From positions 1,129,432 to 1,193,431 of the forward strand of contig JAHPZH010000001.1 of assembly GCA_019058315.1 (NCBI GenBank): a DNA stretch of 64,000 bases. Direction: 5' to 3'. The notes beneath the pieces were generated by a model that saw only the letters and a program-made list of their open reading frames with translations, ran no database searches and was not told the DNA's origin. Source of the stretch: Candidatus Helarchaeota archaeon (GTDB lineage: Archaea > Asgardarchaeota > Lokiarchaeia > Helarchaeales > RDOG01). This document shows positions 27,380 to 37,435 of this stretch, in pieces. The position numbers and the translations under genes were made by a program. Each line of letters opens with the position of its first letter. The first letter of the stretch is position 1.

Positions 27380-28512
27380 TTAAGATAAAGAGAAAACCCA
27401 GACGATCCAATCTTCTTCTTATTTTTTTATTTATACTAAATTTTTCATGTGGTGCGTATATAGGAATTGAAATGGGGGGAAAACAAGAAACCACTTATCT
27501 TACAGTAAACTTATCAATGGTCTATTCATCCGAGAAAAAATCTTGGATTAATAGTATTATAGATGAATTTTTCTTTCATATGTTAACCAAATTTGGAATA
27601 ATAGTAAAAATGGACTTTCAACCTATGGGTTCACGTTCTATGGTAATTTCAACAATTACTGGAGAGATAAAACCAACGATATTCAGCCCTGCATCTAGTA
27701 TATGGCTAAATTATACTAATATCAAATTAGCAAGTATGGGAAAACGACCTCTAATTTTTCCTGATGCTGTTCAAACGACGATATATTCTCCCATTGTTAT
27801 TGGAACTTGGAACTTATTTAATTTAAATCAAACTTGGAATATAACTGGGTTTAAATCTCTTCAAAAGATTCCAATCCTTAGATGGAGTCATACAGATCCA
27901 CAACTTTCAAATAGTGGCACAATGTCAGTTTTAATGGAAGTTGCCGCTTTTTTAGGTAAAAATGTAACGGATGTTGAATTTGGGGATCTTTTTGATCCCG
28001 AAATGCGTGCAAATATGGCATGGGCTGAATCCAGAATTCCATATTATGGTGCTAGTACAGGATTTTTAGCGAAAAAAGCTCTAGATGGAACATTAGATGT
28101 ATTTATGGTTTATGAAAATTTAATAATTGATATGAATAAAAAAGATTTAGCAATCGCACGAGGGGGTGCAATGGCAGTATATCCTGAAGAGGGTACATTA
28201 TTAGCTGATCATCCTTTTTGTATATTAGCAGGTGATTGGGTAGATCCATTGGAAGCTTTTGTAGCCAAACAATTCTTGAATTTCATAAAAGAACCCGAAA
28301 TTGTCGCCGAAGCTATTAAAAAAGGTTTTCGGCCAATAGATAACTCAATTCTTTATGAACAAAAATTCTCAGAAATCTTTAATAAAACATTCAATGAGGA
28401 CCTGGCTGGTGTGAAAAAAGTAATTCCATGTAATATATTTGACCCGAATGTAAAATTTGAGATATTAGAAGAAATTCCTGAATTATGGACAGTAGTACGC
28501 GCTGGAGGATAA
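27370..28512 (+). CDS. ABC transporter substrate-binding protein (SBP_bac_11-like)
   Basis: A 380-aa extracellular binding protein with an N-terminal membrane anchor (about 14-35). The segment SHTDPQLSNSG is typical of the molybdate/sulfate-type periplasmic-binding superfamily (SBP_bac_11). GAGG six bases upstream of the ATG is a good ribosome site. It is followed directly by the permease and two ATPases. The substrate may be an oxyanion (sulfate, molybdate, tungstate), but family members vary and the residues lining the site cannot be judged here. A Cys follows the hydrophobic segment (NFSCG), but the lipobox is poor. Confidence 0.83.
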   Translation: MELIKIKRKPRRSNLLLIFLFILNFSCGAYIGIEMGGKQETTYLTVNLSMVYSSEKKSWINSIIDEFFFHMLTKFGIIVKMDFQPMGSRSMVISTITGEIKPTIFSPASSIWLNYTNIKLASMGKRPLIFPDAVQTTIYSPIVIGTWNLFNLNQTWNITGFKSLQKIPILRWSHTDPQLSNSGTMSVLMEVAAFLGKNVTDVEFGDLFDPEMRANMAWAESRIPYYGASTGFLAKKALDGTLDVFMVYENLIIDMNKKDLAIARGGAMAVYPEEGTLLADHPFCILAGDWVDPLEAFVAKQFLNFIKEPEIVAEAIKKGFRPIDNSILYEQKFSEIFNKTFNEDLAGVKKVIPCNIFDPNVKFEILEEIPELWTVVRAGG

Positions 28513-28518
28513 ACTCAT

Positions 28519-30306
28519 TTGTTAGATTCGAAAGAAACAACTCAAATAATTCAAAGCAGAGATTTGAATTGGACAAGTAGGCTAGATAGGGTACTTTCCA
28601 CAAAAAAAATGGGCAAATTTGTAGATGGTATTTTTCTAACGGTCTTCTTTGGTTTTTTTATAATTCCTATTTTATTTATTTTCGTTTATGCTCTACTAAA
28701 TTGGGGTGCAATTGACATAGCAGTATTAAATAATCCAATTTCAGGTTCTGCAAGATTTAATGAAATGATTATTGCGTTATTGAGATCTCTCTTAGTAGGG
28801 GGAATTGTGGTGTTGATCGATATATTGATTGGTCTCCCGATGGCTTTAATTTTAGCTAGAAGAGAATTTAGAGGAAAGCGAATATTAGATACATTAGTAG
28901 ATTTACCACTTGCTGTTCCAACGGCAGCTTTAGGCTTTTCAATTTATCTTTTCTGGGGATCTCCTAATGGTATAGCATCAATATTCGGAATAAACCAAAA
29001 TATAGTCCAAGTACTTGCTGGTTCTGCTAGAGGAGGTGGTTTAATTGATGAAGGATTGTTAATGATAATTTTAGTTCATGTTGTATTTACTTACCCTTAT
29101 ATTACTAGAAATTTAAAGGTAGTAATTTTAAATGTAGATGAAGCATATGAACATGCTGCTAGAAGTCTAGGGGCTCAAAAATATACTATATTTCGAACAA
29201 TAACTGGTCCCTTAATGAAGGAGGGACTCATTGCGGGAGCTATTTTAGCATTTGCCAGAAGTTTGGGAGAAACGGGTGCTACTTTGATGGTTTATGGTAC
29301 AGATGCCACAGCACCCATACAGATAGTATCTTTAAGAAATTTAGGACAATTTCATGGAGCAGCTTTTTTGTCAATGATTTTGGTTGCAATTTCTTTATTT
29401 TTATTATTTTTGGTTAAAGTAATAACTCGAAAGGTAGGTTTGCCAATTCAAAAAGTCTGGTATGGATTTGAAAAATTTCTTTCTAAACGATCATTAAAAA
29501 TTACTCGTGATACTCTTGTATTAATAATCTTCTTTTCGGTTGTCTTGATTCCTGCTCTTTTTATTATTTTTTATCTAGGGACTCATTTTACAGGAGTAGA
29601 AGGTGCATTCTATAAAGTATTTTTTGATCCCGATAATAAGTGGGCAAGTATATGGATGAATTTATTAAATTCGCTATCAATTGCTGGAATTGCTACTTTA
29701 TTAAATTTATTAATTGGAATTCCCCTTGCCTTTATGATTGTAAGGAGAAATTGGGGGAAATTTAATAATGTTTTAGACACCATTGTTGATATTCCACTTA
29801 CAATTCCATCAAGTGCTTTAGGTTTCTCATTATTCTTATTCTGGGGAACCCTTGGCCCATTTGGTCCAAATGGGATAATAAAGTTTCCAAATGGGATATT
29901 TTCGCCAGGATATGCGCTTATTGTTATTGTTCATGTTGTATTTACTCTACCATATATGGTTCGAGTACTTGTTGCGGTTATAACAAATTTAGAACCTGGA
30001 TATGAAGAGGCATCAAGGACTCTTGGTGCTACTTCATTTGCTACATTTCGAAATGTTACCCTACCATTAATAAAAAATGGTCTAATTGCAGGTTCAATCA
30101 TGGTTTTCACAAGATCTTTAGGAGAAACTGGTGCAACTGTAGTAGTTATGGGATTAGTTAGAACGATCCCTGTAACAATTGTAGATTGGGTAGAGGCTAT
30201 GGAGCTTGAGGCTGCAGCATTTGCAAGTTTTATTTTAATAGTATTATCATTCATCTTAATTCTAATTTTAAGAAGGGTTACTGGAAAAGAAAAAGGATTA
30301 GTCTAG
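28519..30306 (+). CDS. Fused two-domain ABC importer permease
   Basis: A 595-aa protein with two homologous six-helix permease domains in one chain (about 45-300 and 325-590). Each carries an EAA-type coupling loop (EHAARSLGA and EEASRTLGA, followed by GLIAG and RSLGETGAT). This is the fused arrangement seen in ThiP/FbpB-like systems. It starts at TTG with GGAGG ten bases upstream, and the gene is six bases from the binding-protein gene. Because both domains are in one chain, the two ATPases encoded next can occupy fixed, non-equivalent positions. Confidence 0.9.
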   Translation: MLDSKETTQIIQSRDLNWTSRLDRVLSTKKMGKFVDGIFLTVFFGFFIIPILFIFVYALLNWGAIDIAVLNNPISGSARFNEMIIALLRSLLVGGIVVLIDILIGLPMALILARREFRGKRILDTLVDLPLAVPTAALGFSIYLFWGSPNGIASIFGINQNIVQVLAGSARGGGLIDEGLLMIILVHVVFTYPYITRNLKVVILNVDEAYEHAARSLGAQKYTIFRTITGPLMKEGLIAGAILAFARSLGETGATLMVYGTDATAPIQIVSLRNLGQFHGAAFLSMILVAISLFLLFLVKVITRKVGLPIQKVWYGFEKFLSKRSLKITRDTLVLIIFFSVVLIPALFIIFYLGTHFTGVEGAFYKVFFDPDNKWASIWMNLLNSLSIAGIATLLNLLIGIPLAFMIVRRNWGKFNNVLDTIVDIPLTIPSSALGFSLFLFWGTLGPFGPNGIIKFPNGIFSPGYALIVIVHVVFTLPYMVRVLVAVITNLEPGYEEASRTLGATSFATFRNVTLPLIKNGLIAGSIMVFTRSLGETGATVVVMGLVRTIPVTIVDWVEAMELEAAAFASFILIVLSFILILILRRVTGKEKGLV

Positions 30307-30316
30307 GTTTATTTAA

Positions 30317-31426
30317 ATGCCACATATAGTAATAAAAGACATTAGAAAAACGTATGATAAAGGTAGAGTTATTGCTAACGATGACATAGATTTGGAAATT
30401 TATGATAAAGAATATCTCACGCTTCTTGGCCCTAGTGGATGTGGAAAAACTACATTATTAAGAATAATTGCTGGGCTTGCAGAGCCCGATTCAGGTGAAA
30501 TTTATTTTAATGGGAAACTTTTAACCGATATTCCTCCTGAAGATAGAGACATTGGTATGGTTTTTCAACATTTTGAGATTTTTCCCTTTTTAGATGTCTG
30601 GGATAATGTGGCGTATTCGGGACGAGTGAATAAATGGAAAAAGGATAAAATAGAAGATGAGACTTTAAAAGCTTTGAAAATGGTAAATTTAACTAATCGT
30701 GCTGGGGATTTTCCCGAAGAGTTATCGGATCCAGAATTGCAGCGAGTGGGAATTGCTCGTGCATTAGCTACTGGTTCTAAACTTCTTTTATTAGATGAAC
30801 CTCTTGGTGCGTTGGACCAACGTTATAGGGATGAATTCCGGCATGAATTGCGAAAATTGGTAAATGATCTGGGTTTAACTGCGATTCACGTTACCCATGA
30901 CCAAGATGAAGCTATGATGATATCGGATCGCATTGCTGTTATGAGAAAAGGAATAATATTTCAGGTAGGAACTCCTAGTGAATTATATGTTAAACCAAAT
31001 TGTATATTTGTAGCAAATTTTATTGGCGAATCAAATTTTCTTGAAGGTGAAATATCAGAAATTAACAATTCTCATTCAATAATTACTTTACGATCAGATG
31101 GTCCAAAGGTTATTTCAGCTAACACTAAATATAAAATTGGACAAAGAGTGGTATTAAGTATAAGAAAAGAGCTAATCAAAATTAAACCAATTGATAAAGG
31201 AAACCAATATACCACAGAAGCTGTAATAAAAGAAATCACATTTCTTGGATCTTATTTAAGATTAAATTGTGAACTTGCTAACGGTGATTTTGTCGAGGTT
31301 AAGGTGACATATCCAACGAAATTCCCAATTAAAGTTGAGGATAAAATCCTATTAAAAATGCATCCTAAAAATTTGTTAACTTTTGAATATCCACCTGTAT
31401 TAGCTGATGAATTAGCTTTAGAGTAA
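30317..31426 (+). CDS. ABC importer ATPase A with degenerate signature motif
   Basis: A 369-aa CysA/MalK-type ATPase with a TOBE-like C-terminal domain. Walker A GPSGCGKTT is at 38-46, Gln84 is the Q-loop, Walker B LLLLDE is at 156-161 and the switch is His194 (HVTHD). The signature, normally LSGGQ, reads LSDPE at 136-140, losing both glycines, while the following LQRVGIARAL is normal. It is therefore expected to provide a competent nucleotide-binding half but a defective signature half. The partner ATPase downstream shows the opposite pattern. Confidence 0.92.
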   Translation: MPHIVIKDIRKTYDKGRVIANDDIDLEIYDKEYLTLLGPSGCGKTTLLRIIAGLAEPDSGEIYFNGKLLTDIPPEDRDIGMVFQHFEIFPFLDVWDNVAYSGRVNKWKKDKIEDETLKALKMVNLTNRAGDFPEELSDPELQRVGIARALATGSKLLLLDEPLGALDQRYRDEFRHELRKLVNDLGLTAIHVTHDQDEAMMISDRIAVMRKGIIFQVGTPSELYVKPNCIFVANFIGESNFLEGEISEINNSHSIITLRSDGPKVISANTKYKIGQRVVLSIRKELIKIKPIDKGNQYTTEAVIKEITFLGSYLRLNCELANGDFVEVKVTYPTKFPIKVEDKILLKMHPKNLLTFEYPPVLADELALE

Positions 31427-31448
31427 TAAGAAATAAAGGTGTAATGTC

Positions 31449-32558
31449 TTGTCAGAAGTTAAATTAGTAAATATATCAAAAAAATATGAAGATAGAGAAT
31501 ATATTTCTAATTTGAGTTTTAATGTTAGACCAGGGGAATATTTTACTATATGTGGTCCTACAGGGGCTGGTAAAAGCTCAATTTTGAAAATTATTGCAGG
31601 TTTAATTGATCCAGATGAGGGGAAAATTTACATAAATAATAAATTTTTTAATAATATTCCAGCCCAAGAACGTGGGATAGGCATGGTTTTTGAACATCAT
31701 ACATATGCACTTTTTCCTCATTATAGCGTCTTAGAAAATACCTCTTATGGTCCTCGTGTTAAAGGTGGAGATTTAGATGAAATTAAAAAGACAGGTATGG
31801 AGTTCTTGGAAATGGTCTTACTAGATGAGAGAGCGGACGCATTTCCTAGAGAATGCAGTGGAGGTATGAAACAAAGGGTTGCTCTAGCTAGAGCCGTAAT
31901 GTCGAGTGATCAATTATTGCTTTTAGATGAACCACTTTCTGCTTTAGATGCAAAAATAAGGATGTCACTACGCAAAGAACTAATGAAGTTAATTAGAGAT
32001 CTCGGTATTACTTGTATCCACGCAACACAAGATACAGAAGAGGCTTTAATGGTATCAGATAGAATTTTAGTATTAAATAAAGGACAAATTGAGCAAATAG
32101 GAACTCCATTTGAGATATATGAGCATCCTAATAATCTTTTCGTTGCAAGATTTATGAGCACTTGTAATTTTATTGAGGGAAGAATAAAAAATATAGTTGA
32201 TAATTCATATTCTGAGATTCTTCTTATTAATGATCAAATCATTAGAGTAAAAGATTCATCATTTCCTATTGATCAAAAAGTTGTTGTAGCAATTAAAGCT
32301 GAAAATATAGAAGTAGAATCTGGTAAAGCTGAATTTCTGAATGGAATTCAGGGAATTATTGAAACTTCCAGATTTGTTAGTGGTAATAATATTGATGAAA
32401 TTCGCTTAGAGACAGGAGATGTTTTTATTTCAAAAAAACATGCCACCGAATTATGGTTTTCACCTGGAGATGAGGTTACTATCCATTTTGAACCAGAACG
32501 AGCGATTCTATTTCCATATCCTAAGATTGGTCTTAAAAAGGCGATTGAAATTGATTAA
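31449..32558 (+). CDS. ABC importer ATPase B with degenerate Q-loop and switch
   Basis: A 369-aa ATPase paralogous to ATPase A and of identical length. Walker A GPTGAGKSS is at 36-44, the intact signature CSGGM is at 136-140 and Walker B LLLLDE is at 156-161. The Q-loop Gln is replaced by Glu82 (VFEHH), and the switch His is replaced by Gln194 (HATQD). A TOBE-like C-terminal region follows. It starts at TTG 23 bases after ATPase A. It probably forms an obligate heterodimer with ATPase A on the fused permease, giving one competent and one degenerate ATP site. Confidence 0.92.
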   Translation: MSEVKLVNISKKYEDREYISNLSFNVRPGEYFTICGPTGAGKSSILKIIAGLIDPDEGKIYINNKFFNNIPAQERGIGMVFEHHTYALFPHYSVLENTSYGPRVKGGDLDEIKKTGMEFLEMVLLDERADAFPRECSGGMKQRVALARAVMSSDQLLLLDEPLSALDAKIRMSLRKELMKLIRDLGITCIHATQDTEEALMVSDRILVLNKGQIEQIGTPFEIYEHPNNLFVARFMSTCNFIEGRIKNIVDNSYSEILLINDQIIRVKDSSFPIDQKVVVAIKAENIEVESGKAEFLNGIQGIIETSRFVSGNNIDEIRLETGDVFISKKHATELWFSPGDEVTIHFEPERAILFPYPKIGLKKAIEID

Positions 32559-32584
32559 GGAGATAAATAGATGGAGATAAATTT

Positions 32585-33082
32585 ATGAAATACAAAGAAT
32601 CATTAATATTAATTGTAGCATATCTTATAATTTCACTGTTAATGATGTTTATTCCATTTCATACTACTTCATTTTTTAAGACTCTTTATTTTATAGGGAT
32701 TATAATTTATATTGCTACGGGATTGTTATTCATTTTTTGTATGAGTATAGGAAAAGAAGAAGCGATAAAATTTGGCTTCATAGTTGGAATCAGCTCGTGG
32801 ATTCTTTTATTATTAAGTAGTTCAAATAGTACAATATTAAATATTAATATAATTGAAACTTGGCATCTAATTAATACATTAGAGAGCCTTAACATAATTA
32901 ATCCAGTTGTGGATGTGGATCTCCCCTCTTACATTATTTCTGAACTTTTGTATGGTATGAATGTGAATTATGTCATTAACTCCATAGGATTAATAATTTT
33001 AACAATAATCGGATGTTTAATTATCACATATGCGTTTATAAAAATTAGAGAGCAAATGAATAAAGTTTTAAACCTTCGATAA
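32585..33082 (+). CDS. Four-helix membrane protein at end of ABC operon
   Basis: A 165-aa hydrophobic protein with about four transmembrane helices (roughly 5-25, 33-52, 62-80 and 132-155) and a short Ser/Asn-rich loop between the third and fourth. GGAG eight bases before the ATG and a 26-base gap from ATPase B place it in the importer operon. Its end overlaps the convergent ketopantoate-reductase-like gene by 15 bases. No family is recognised; an accessory membrane subunit is possible. Confidence 0.7.
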   Translation: MKYKESLILIVAYLIISLLMMFIPFHTTSFFKTLYFIGIIIYIATGLLFIFCMSIGKEEAIKFGFIVGISSWILLLLSSSNSTILNINIIETWHLINTLESLNIINPVVDVDLPSYIISELLYGMNVNYVINSIGLIILTIIGCLIITYAFIKIREQMNKVLNLR

Positions 33083-34075
33083 TTTGGCTCTTGTTAAAAT
33101 CTGAGTATAAAGTGATTTTGTCACCGGTGTTGGAACATTTAATTCTTGACCTAATCTAATAATTGTTCCACCAAATAAATCTCCTTCATTTTTCTTACCT
33201 TTTTCAATATCTCTTTGATAACTTGTTTTTATGTCGGGATAAGCTTTACAAAATTCAATTGTTTTTGAAATAATATTATCTGACAATTTTATTTTCTTTT
33301 TTTCTGCAATCTCAACTATTTCTTGCATGACTTTTGTTAATAATTCCAGTGATTCATTATTGAAAATAACGCCACCTAGAGTTTTTCCAGTAAAAGCTGT
33401 TACTAATGCAAAAGAAGCGACAAGGAGATATTTTTCCCATATTATTTGATATGGATTATCTCTCCAATTAAACATGGAAAGAGTCGGATCTGGAGCATTT
33501 GGAATATTATATTGGCCAAAACCTAAATCCTTAAAAAAATCAAATACCGGTTGTGGATTAAAATCTGGAAATTTTGGATCTTTTCCACAATAAAAAAATC
33601 CTGGATTACCACTTTGTGTCACTACACCTGGTTTTTCAATATGTGATCCTACATAAACACAAGATGGAAAAACAATACATTTATTGAGATTTTTTCTAAT
33701 TCTTTCATAAATATCAATACCATTAAGGAGAGGTATTATGATAGTATCTTCTTTAAGAAATTTTGCTAATTTGATGACTAAATCATCTAGATCATAACTT
33801 TTCACACAAATAATGCATAAATCAGGAAATGGTATATTTAATAAATTATCACTCGCCATAGTTGGTTTACAAATTATTCCTTTTTCTTCAGGAGTATTAA
33901 TTATTAACCCGTTTTTTATAATTTCCTTTAAATGAGCCCCTCGGGCTAAAAAATAAATTTTTTTCTTTTTATCTACAAGTTTATTAATTTTATAAGCTAT
34001 TTTTCCACCAAAATAACCCCCAACACCACCTACTCCACAAATTAATACATCATTAATTTTCTTATCTTTATTCAT
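33068..34075 (-). CDS. Ketopantoate reductase (ApbA/PanE) family protein
   Basis: A 335-aa NAD(P)-dependent reductase. The Rossmann glycine motif GVGGVGGYFGG lies near 14-24, then CVKSYDLDD, PLLNGIDIYE and the downstream CVYVGSHIEKPG region typical of PanE. A helical C-terminal domain follows. The expected reaction is reduction of 2-dehydropantoate to pantoate for CoA synthesis. Related members act on other 2-keto acids, so the pantothenate role is probable but not certain. It is monocistronic and convergent with the importer operon. Confidence 0.85.
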   Translation of the reverse strand: MNKDKKINDVLICGVGGVGGYFGGKIAYKINKLVDKKKKIYFLARGAHLKEIIKNGLIINTPEEKGIICKPTMASDNLLNIPFPDLCIICVKSYDLDDLVIKLAKFLKEDTIIIPLLNGIDIYERIRKNLNKCIVFPSCVYVGSHIEKPGVVTQSGNPGFFYCGKDPKFPDFNPQPVFDFFKDLGFGQYNIPNAPDPTLSMFNWRDNPYQIIWEKYLLVASFALVTAFTGKTLGGVIFNNESLELLTKVMQEIVEIAEKKKIKLSDNIISKTIEFCKAYPDIKTSYQRDIEKGKKNEGDLFGGTIIRLGQELNVPTPVTKSLYTQILTRAKLSKV

Positions 34076-34214
34076 ATAAGCTCAACCAGATTAAATTTAA
34101 TTCTCTGAAATTTTATCATTTAGACTTTTCAAGTTTATTTCTTTATCTCTTTTTTGATTAAATTTAAATAAAAATTCCGATTCTATTATTCATCTTAACT
34201 GGAAGAAAAATAGA

Positions 34215-35471
34215 ATGAGAAAAGATACTAATTTATTATTATTAGCAATTACACTTTATTCCATGGGACGAGTTGCCATCTTTATCTTCGCTCTAACAAA
34301 AGCAGATCGTATTGCTAATCCTATTATTCCTACAATTATGATGGCATTTTACTTTGCTTTCTCAGCTATTTTTGGAATTTTCTTTGGAAGCCTCTCAGAT
34401 AAAGTAAAAAAAAGAAATATCTTCAATATTTATGGCACTACAATAGCGGGTGTAGTTTATTTATTCTATTTTTTTGTTTTTGATCCTATTTTGTTAATTA
34501 TACTTCATATTTTTGCGGGAATAACATTTTCTGCTTCAGTCCCAACATCACAAGCATTATTTTCCGAATTAGAACCTGAAATGGAGCGGGGGAGATTAAT
34601 GAGCTATTATAATTGTATTAGCTCAGTTGGTTGGGCTATTGGTTCACTAGTTGGGGGCTATATTGCAGAAATAAGCGGAGATTTTGTATTTATTTTCTGC
34701 TCAATTACCACTTTTTGTGCTGGTTTTGTTGTATTTTTTGTTCAAGATGTTCCATTCGAAAACAAAGTATCTAATATATCAAATAATCCAATCAACCATC
34801 AATCAAATTTTATCGATGAAGATGTTAAACGGATTCTAATTCTTATTGCTGTAGTTTTGCTATTTCGTCATATTGCAAGTCAAGGTTCAATTGTCTCGCT
34901 CCTGCCCAATTGGTTAACACGTTTAGGGGCTACACCCTTTGAAAGCTCAATCATTCTTTCTATAAATATGATTACACAAACAATTGTTATGATACCCATA
35001 GGAACATTAACAGATAAAGTCGGTCGCAAAATTATTTTAGGTATTGGTGTTGCCTGTACTGGTTTAGCAGCATTTCTTTATTCTTTAGCAACTAATCCTT
35101 GGCATGTTATACCATCTCAAATTTTAATTGCAATCTCTTGGAGCACATTAATAACATCAGCAACAGCAATAGTAACTGATATTACAGAAAGAGAAAATAG
35201 AAGTACGGGAATGGGATATTTAACTGCGGGATTAGCTATTGGTGGTACTATTGGGCCCTTAATTTCTGGCTCGTTGCTTTATTATTTATCTAATAGTTTA
35301 AATTGTACTATCTCATTTGGTGGATTATTTGATCCCCTACTTAATTTTCTTACTAATGGAAATAGGGTTTTTATTCTAACATTCCAACTAGTTAGCTTAT
35401 TTTCTATTTTGGGTATACTTATTCTTTTGAAACTAAAAGAAGATAAAAAGAAACATCAATATAGTTTGTAA
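34215..35471 (+). CDS. Major facilitator superfamily transporter
   Basis: A 418-aa protein with about 12 transmembrane helices in two halves. The first half has the loop motif GSLSDKVKKR and the second the equivalent GTLTDKVGRKI, both MFS motif A variants. PTSQALFSELEPEMERGRLMSYYN and TAIVTDITERENRSTGMGYL are typical helix 4-5 and 10-11 connections. The substrate is unknown, but a drug- or sugar-type exporter or permease is likely. GGAAG about ten bases upstream of the ATG serves as ribosome site. Confidence 0.9.
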   Translation: MRKDTNLLLLAITLYSMGRVAIFIFALTKADRIANPIIPTIMMAFYFAFSAIFGIFFGSLSDKVKKRNIFNIYGTTIAGVVYLFYFFVFDPILLIILHIFAGITFSASVPTSQALFSELEPEMERGRLMSYYNCISSVGWAIGSLVGGYIAEISGDFVFIFCSITTFCAGFVVFFVQDVPFENKVSNISNNPINHQSNFIDEDVKRILILIAVVLLFRHIASQGSIVSLLPNWLTRLGATPFESSIILSINMITQTIVMIPIGTLTDKVGRKIILGIGVACTGLAAFLYSLATNPWHVIPSQILIAISWSTLITSATAIVTDITERENRSTGMGYLTAGLAIGGTIGPLISGSLLYYLSNSLNCTISFGGLFDPLLNFLTNGNRVFILTFQLVSLFSILGILILLKLKEDKKKHQYSL

Positions 35472-35556
35472 ATGAAATTTCTTATTACTTAATGTTTCAA
35501 AACCAATATTCAATAAGTACTTGTTAACTATCAACTATTTTAGAATAAAAAAGTAA

Positions 35557-36870
35557 TCATTTGAGTTTTATACTTAGATAATTTTCTTCCAATTTTAGTA
35601 AATCATTAAAGATCCTTTCTGCTTGTCCATATGTTTGAATAAGAGGTTCTGAAACTATTGCCTTTAAAGCTAAATCTTTAGATTTTTGAAAAATACTTTC
35701 TAGACATAAATCGATGATTGGAAGTTGAGTTTTGATGTATCCAACTAATTCTAATGGATAATCTCCAAGAGGAATACCAGTAAGACCATCTTTATTTATG
35801 ATTGCAGGACATTCAACAACTAGATCACGGGGGAGATTTGTAATGATATCATCATTAGGAATATTAACAGATTGTTCAACATAATTGGAATTATTAATTA
35901 TCCCTTCAATTATAGGAATTGCAGATTCATCACCTGGCTTAACTAATCGGGATCCCTTTCCTTTTTCAATGCTTCTTTTAAGCTTTTTATAATTAGATTC
36001 CAATAGATCTGCATATACTTTCCAAAATCGCCTGATTGCAAAAGTATCTGCTTTTTCCCAAGCCCAATGGATATATTCTCCGTAATGTGAATCTGTTGTA
36101 TATGGACAATATCCATATTTCTCTAGAAAAAATCCAATAAACTTAAAACCATCATAAGCATCAACTTTATAGAGAAATTCTGGTCCTTTTTTATGAATAT
36201 CAGACATTGCATCTTTTCCAGTATCCTTATATTTACATTCTGTAATAACGCCAAAATGGTTTAACCCATAACCTTTAGCATTAATATTTTTTATAGGAAC
36301 TTTTAAAATTCTTGATAACATGGGAATAAAATGCATAAATTCATGACATAGGCCCACGAATTTAAGTTTTGGAAACTTTCTTTTAATCGCAAGACAAACC
36401 CGTGTCATGGGATTAGAGAAATTTATAAAAACAGCATTTGGACATATTTTTTGTACATCCCCACAAATTTCTAAAATGGGTGGAATAACTCTTAAGCAAT
36501 GAAATAGTCCTCCAGGACCACCATTTTCTCCTGATACTTGTTTACATCCATGTTGTAGAGGAATTTTATAATCCAGATCCAGTAATTCGAAACGTGGTGC
36601 TATTTCTATTGAATTTATAATATAAGTTGCATTTTTTAATGCAGTAGGACGATCAATTGTAGACTCCAAAGTAAAATTAACTTTTTTTCGTTCGATAGCT
36701 GATTCACACGCTTTCGTTACGAGTTCCAAATTCTTTGCATGAATATCATGTAAACATATAGTACTTCCTTCTAACACTTTGCTATTAATTACACTACCTA
36801 CAGTCTCCATTCCAAAGGTTAAAGAACCAGCACCTATCAGAGTGATCTTTTCTTTCGACATTTCTATCAT
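35557..36870 (-). CDS. Glycoside hydrolase family 4 enzyme (alpha-galactosidase/alpha-glucosidase type)
   Basis: A 437-aa GH4 enzyme. It shows the NAD-binding GAGSLTFG near the N-terminus, SGENGGPGGLFHCLR, NFSNPMTRVC, the metal-ligand Cys and His in GLCHEF and GLNHFG, and an NAD/Mn-dependent redox-assisted hydrolase layout. GH4 enzymes cleave alpha-glucosides, alpha-galactosides or glucuronides after transient oxidation at C3. The length matches MelA-like members. An in-frame ATG at 36861 is an alternative start. There is no signal peptide, so it acts in the cytoplasm. It may work with the sugar kinase and sulfatase encoded elsewhere, but it is not linked to a sugar transporter of known type. 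Confidence 0.9.
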   Translation of the reverse strand: MIEMSKEKITLIGAGSLTFGMETVGSVINSKVLEGSTICLHDIHAKNLELVTKACESAIERKKVNFTLESTIDRPTALKNATYIINSIEIAPRFELLDLDYKIPLQHGCKQVSGENGGPGGLFHCLRVIPPILEICGDVQKICPNAVFINFSNPMTRVCLAIKRKFPKLKFVGLCHEFMHFIPMLSRILKVPIKNINAKGYGLNHFGVITECKYKDTGKDAMSDIHKKGPEFLYKVDAYDGFKFIGFFLEKYGYCPYTTDSHYGEYIHWAWEKADTFAIRRFWKVYADLLESNYKKLKRSIEKGKGSRLVKPGDESAIPIIEGIINNSNYVEQSVNIPNDDIITNLPRDLVVECPAIINKDGLTGIPLGDYPLELVGYIKTQLPIIDLCLESIFQKSKDLALKAIVSEPLIQTYGQAERIFNDLLKLEENYLSIKLK

Positions 36871-36961
36871 TTCTTTAAAACTTGTTTAGATCTGAGGGAG
36901 ATTTATTATCAAATTAATATAAAATTAACTAATTAATAAAATCTAGCAAGAAAAAAGATTA

Positions 36962-37435
36962 TTAGTCAAAGCTTAAGCTTTCGACAAAGCTGTTTACCTT
37001 ATCTTTATAATTTCCTTTTTTTACTAGTTTACCTAAAATACCAAAATTTGATATATATTCATTATTTGGAGTAATTTCCCGCAAAGCATCCATTACATGC
37101 TGCCTCTTATCTCCCCCTGAGGTAATAAAAAATGAAATTTTCTTTTGTTCTAAAGGATTTTCCTTGATATAGGTTCGAATAGCTGGAGTCATATTACCAG
37201 CCCAAATGGGAGTCCCAATTAATATGAAATCATATTCAATAGGATTTTTCTGTGTTTTTATTTGAGTTAATTTTTTACGTAGTGCGTCACGGCCAGCGCG
37301 AATCCAGTTTAGAAGACCCATTCTTTTTTTAAGATCAATGATTTCATCAATATCGGCGTTAAGAGCTTCAGCTAAAGCCTCAGCTATAGTTTTCGTATTT
37401 CCTGTCCTAGAATAATAGACTACTAAGGTCTTCAT
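36962..37435 (-). CDS. Flavodoxin-family protein
   Basis: A 157-aa flavodoxin fold protein with the FMN phosphate loop YSRTGNTKTIAEAL near the N-terminus, the GTPIWAGNMTP loop and FITSGGD in the third loop. It is likely a one- or two-electron carrier or flavodoxin-like reductase using FMN. It is divergently transcribed from the second FAD/Fe-S pair across about 165 bases, so the two units may share regulation. Confidence 0.88.
   Translation of the reverse strand: MKTLVVYYSRTGNTKTIAEALAEALNADIDEIIDLKKRMGLLNWIRAGRDALRKKLTQIKTQKNPIEYDFILIGTPIWAGNMTPAIRTYIKENPLEQKKISFFITSGGDKRQHVMDALREITPNNEYISNFGILGKLVKKGNYKDKVNSFVESLSFD

Noticed and set aside
30717..30760. Sequence error behind the LSDPE signature of ATPase A
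   Set aside because: The frame and all flanking residues are normal, the change would need several substitutions, and the partner ATPase has complementary losses.
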